Below, piece after piece: positions 61,808 through 64,000 of a stretch of DNA of 64,000 nt. Within the stretch, counting starts at the first letter, position 1. The number at the start of each line of letters is the position of its first letter. The position numbers and the translations under genes were made by a program. The notes under the pieces are model-generated. The model was given only the letters and a program-made list of their open reading frames with translations. It made no database searches and had not been told where the DNA came from. Source of the DNA: Ferrovibrio sp. (GTDB lineage: Bacteria > Pseudomonadota > Alphaproteobacteria > Ferrovibrionales > Ferrovibrionaceae); assembly GCA_017991315.1 (NCBI GenBank), contig JAGOQS010000002.1, positions 806,001 to 870,000 of the forward strand, given 5' to 3'.

Positions 61808-63199
61808 ATGACCGATTATGTTGTGAAGGATATGGGCCTGGCCGATTGGGGCCGGAAGGAACTCGACATGGCCGAGACCGAAATGCCCGGTCTGATGGCC
61901 ACCCGCGAGGAATACGGCCCGAAGCAGCCACTGAAGGGCGCCCGCATCGCCGGCTCGCTGCACATGACGATCCAGACTGGCGTGCTGATCGAGACGCTGA
62001 AGGCGCTGGGCGCCGATGTGCGCTGGGCCTCGTGCAACATCTACTCGACCCAGGACCATGCCGCCGCCGCCATTGCCGCCGCCGGCACCCCGGTCTTCGC
62101 CATCAAGGGCGAAACCCTGGAGGAATACTGGGACTACACCCACCGCATCTTCGAGTGGGCCGATGGCGGCACGCCGAACATGATCCTGGACGATGGCGGC
62201 GACGCCACCCTGCTGATCCATCTCGGCATGCAGGCGGAGAAGGACGCTTCCGTCATCTCCAAGCCGACCAATGAGGAAGAGACCGTCCTCTATGCCGCGA
62301 TCGCCAAGAAGCTGAAGACCTCGCCGGGCTGGTATTCCAGGATGGGCGCCGCGATCAAGGGCGTGACCGAGGAAACCACCACCGGCGTGCATCGCCTCTA
62401 CATCATGGCCAAGGAAGGCCGCCTGCTGTTCCCGGCGATCAACGTCAACGACAGCGTCACCAAGTCGAAGTTCGACAACCTCTATGGTTGCCGCGAGAGC
62501 CTGGTGGACGGCATCCGTCGCGGCACCGACGTGATGATGGCCGGCAAGGTAGCCGTAATCGCCGGCTACGGCGATGTCGGCAAGGGTTCCGCCGCTTCGC
62601 TGCGCAATGCCGGCTGCCGCGTGATGGTGACTGAAATCGACCCGATCTGCGCGCTGCAGGCGGCGATGGAAGGCTATCAGGTGGTGACCATGGAAGAAGC
62701 CGCCCCGCTGGGCGACATCTTCTGCACGGCGACTGGCAATGTTGACGTTATCACCGTCGACCATATGCGCGCCATGAAGCATCGCGCCATCGTTTGCAAC
62801 ATCGGCCACTTCGACTCCGAGATTCAGATCGGCGGTCTGCGGAACTTCAAGTGGCATAACATCAAGCCGCAGGTCGACGAGGTCGAGTTCCCGGACAAGA
62901 AGCGCATCATCGTGCTGTCGGAAGGCCGCCTGGTGAACCTGGGCAATGCCACCGGCCATCCGAGCTTCGTGATGAGCGCCTCCTTCACCAACCAGGTGCT
63001 GGCGCAGATCGAATTGTGGACCAATCCGGGCAAGTACCAGAAGCAGGTTTACACGCTGCCGAAGCATCTCGACGAGAAGGTGGCCTCGCTGCATCTCGCC
63101 AAGGTGGGCGCCAATCTCACCAAGCTGACCGACGCCCAGGCGAAGTATCTCGGCGTTGGCCAGACCGGTCCGTTCAAGCCGGATCATTACCGCTACTAA
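61808..63199 (+). CDS. ahcY: Adenosylhomocysteinase
   Basis: A 463-residue tetrameric NAD enzyme that cleaves SAH to adenosine and homocysteine, keeping the methyl cycle running. Motifs: [54 protein letters not shown], the NAD-binding [18 protein letters not shown], and the C-terminal KPDHYRY. A SAM/SAH-type riboswitch is not evident in the 213-base leader. Classic neighbour of the HPr locus. Confidence 0.98.
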   Translation: MTDYVVKDMGLADWGRKELDMAETEMPGLMATREEYGPKQPLKGARIAGSLHMTIQTGVLIETLKALGADVRWASCNIYSTQDHAAAAIAAAGTPVFAIKGETLEEYWDYTHRIFEWADGGTPNMILDDGGDATLLIHLGMQAEKDASVISKPTNEEETVLYAAIAKKLKTSPGWYSRMGAAIKGVTEETTTGVHRLYIMAKEGRLLFPAINVNDSVTKSKFDNLYGCRESLVDGIRRGTDVMMAGKVAVIAGYGDVGKGSAASLRNAGCRVMVTEIDPICALQAAMEGYQVVTMEEAAPLGDIFCTATGNVDVITVDHMRAMKHRAIVCNIGHFDSEIQIGGLRNFKWHNIKPQVDEVEFPDKKRIIVLSEGRLVNLGNATGHPSFVMSASFTNQVLAQIELWTNPGKYQKQVYTLPKHLDEKVASLHLAKVGANLTKLTDAQAKYLGVGQTGPFKPDHYRY

Positions 63200-63209
63200 G
63201 CTTGCCACA

Positions 63210-63250
63210 CCCCCGGCACCGGCCCATAGTTGGGGCCGGTTCACCGGGGG
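63210..63250 (+). promoter_or_regulatory. Two-part hairpin between ahcY and the kinase gene
   Basis: Outer arms CCCCCGG (63210-63216) and CCGGGGG (63244-63250), inner arms CCGGCCC (63219-63225) and GGGCCGG (63233-63239). No T-run follows. The last arm contains the G-rich Shine-Dalgarno used for the TTG start at 63257, so the stem may limit translation of that gene. Confidence 0.6.
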
Positions 63251-63256
63251 ATTCGC

Positions 63257-64000
63257 TTGGACGCGGCAGGCTGGATTTTCGCATTGGGCGCGGGCGTCGC
63301 CGCTGGCTTGGCCGGCTGGCAGGCGATCCGCGCCCAACGTCTTTCTGCCGCCTTGCGCGAGGCCGCCGAACGCCTTGCTGCGCGTGACGCCGCGCTTGCC
63401 GCCGCCCGCGCCGACAATGCCAGCCTTGCCGCCGAATCCGACCAGATAGACACCCTGGCACGCGAGCGCGCCGAGCTGCAGGCCGAGAATCATCGCCTGA
63501 TCGATGCCGGCAAGCAGGCGGCGCAACTGCTCGATGCCGCCCCCTTCCCGATCTGGCGTCGCGGCGACGATGGCGCACTGGTCTGGGTCAACCGCCGCTA
63601 TGCCGAGATGACGGAAGCCAGTCCCGCCGATGTGGTGACACGCGGCATCGAACTGGCTTCCGCCCATGATCCGGAATTGCCGCGAAGCCTGGCACGCAAG
63701 GCCCGCGAGGCCGGCCAGACCATGGCCGAGGAGCGCCGCTTCGTCGCCGAGGGCGACCGCCGCAATTACCGCATCTTCGAGATGCCGCTGGAACACGGCT
63801 TCCTCGGTTTCGCTCAGGACATCACCCAGGAAGCCGATGCGCGCGGCCAGTTGCGCCGCCACATGGAAGCGCATCTGGAAGTGCTGCGCACGATTTCCAC
63901 CGCCACCGCGATCTACGGCCAGGACAAGCGCCTGGTGCTGTGGAACCGCGCCTATGCCCGGCTGTGGCAGCTCGATGAAGCCTGGCTGGAACAGCGCCCG
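63257..64000 (+). CDS. PAS-domain sensor histidine kinase, N-terminal part (truncated by window edge)
   Basis: Reading from TTG at 63257 gives MDAAGWIFALGAGVAAGLAG, an N-terminal membrane anchor, then a coiled coil rich in Ala/Glu/Arg (about 25-80), a PAS domain (AAPFPIWRRGDDGALVWVNR, then RFVAEGDRRNYRIFEMPLE), and the beginning of a second PAS (LRTISTATAIYGQDKRLVLW). No stop occurs before the window ends (248 codons). In alphaproteobacteria ahcY is often followed by a kinase of this kind. GGGGGA within the hairpin is its likely ribosome site. Histidine-kinase assignment beyond the PAS part is inferred. Confidence 0.8.
   Translation, partial: MDAAGWIFALGAGVAAGLAGWQAIRAQRLSAALREAAERLAARDAALAAARADNASLAAESDQIDTLARERAELQAENHRLIDAGKQAAQLLDAAPFPIWRRGDDGALVWVNRRYAEMTEASPADVVTRGIELASAHDPELPRSLARKAREAGQTMAEERRFVAEGDRRNYRIFEMPLEHGFLGFAQDITQEADARGQLRRHMEAHLEVLRTISTATAIYGQDKRLVLWNRAYARLWQLDEAWLEQRP

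Overview
This 64-kb window is chromosomal DNA from a GC-rich alphaproteobacterium, probably of Rhodospirillales type. The assignment rests on gene order: smc-dsbA-DUF721; rpmH-rnpA-yidD-yidC-engB-argB; aroK-aroB-corC; cobS-cobT-J-protein-bolA; dapC-like aminotransferase-ftsK; and chvI-chvG-hprK-rapZ-EIIA-HPr-ahcY. Coding density is high, no gap between genes exceeds about 215 bases, and there is no prophage, insertion sequence, CRISPR array or rRNA. One tRNA (Phe) is present. Genera cannot be fixed without a search.

Layout. 1-4.7 kb (minus strand): the start of smc, a membrane-tethered DsbA, a DciA-like DUF721 protein, a small membrane protein and a large acyl-CoA dehydrogenase. 4.9-8.3 kb (plus): purB, a class I haloalkane dehalogenase, then a small lipoprotein and a small glycine-rich protein behind a hairpin that buries the ribosome binding site. 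8.3-12.6 kb: VOC protein with divergent LysR regulator, a Kef-type K+/H+ antiporter and an exported nucleosidase. 12.6-17.4 kb: argB, engB, yidC, yidD, rnpA, rpmH (minus) facing rpmB (plus), with good divergent sigma70-type promoters and an attenuator-like hairpin ahead of rpmH. 17.5-26.4 kb: a phytase-like esterase, a 1273-residue hybrid histidine kinase with four PAS repeats, cobT, cobS, a J-domain protein and BolA. 26.5-33.4 kb: RHH regulator, AEC permease, corC, aroB, aroK, then a microprotein, a 611-residue exported protein and xerD. 33.4-38.6 kb: malyl-CoA-lyase-type enzyme, a polysaccharide module (WecA-like transferase, glycosyltransferase, nucleotide-sugar dehydrogenase) and an exported nuclease. 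38.7-46.2 kb: a CobW-type GTPase with a long His/Asp tract, a Bud32/WaaP-like kinase, asparaginase, SpoU methyltransferase, MGMT and two exported proteins of unknown function. 46.2-51.8 kb: an ankyrin-like exported protein, ftsK, an aminotransferase and two small genes. 51.8-57 kb: tRNA-Phe, an ABC-2 exporter, GNAT, AraC and VOC proteins, an MBL hydrolase and a DUF2306 membrane protein. 57-64 kb: the ChvG/ChvI system, the permease-free regulatory PTS, ahcY and the start of a PAS histidine kinase.

How it works together. Most of the window is housekeeping: envelope biogenesis (YidC, YidD, FtsK, DsbA), shikimate and arginine synthesis, methyl cycle (AhcY), B12 cobalt insertion (CobST) and signalling. 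The right end is the classic alphaproteobacterial signalling block in which a periplasmic stress sensor (ChvG) is coupled to an HPr kinase, EIIA and HPr that have no sugar permease here.

The most interesting signals are non-coding or are departures from usual gene order: an 18-bp hairpin that hides the Shine-Dalgarno of an orphan lipoprotein gene; a promoter-terminator-rpmH arrangement; a two-hairpin leader before the nucleotide-sugar dehydrogenase; REP-like inverted pairs at two sites; an ankyrin-like protein where lolA usually follows ftsK; missing pckA and mutY at their usual places; and a two-gene exported unit (DUF3142-like plus helical repeat protein). I did not find a clearly new multi-gene system; the best candidate is the hairpin-controlled pair at 7.3-8.2 kb.
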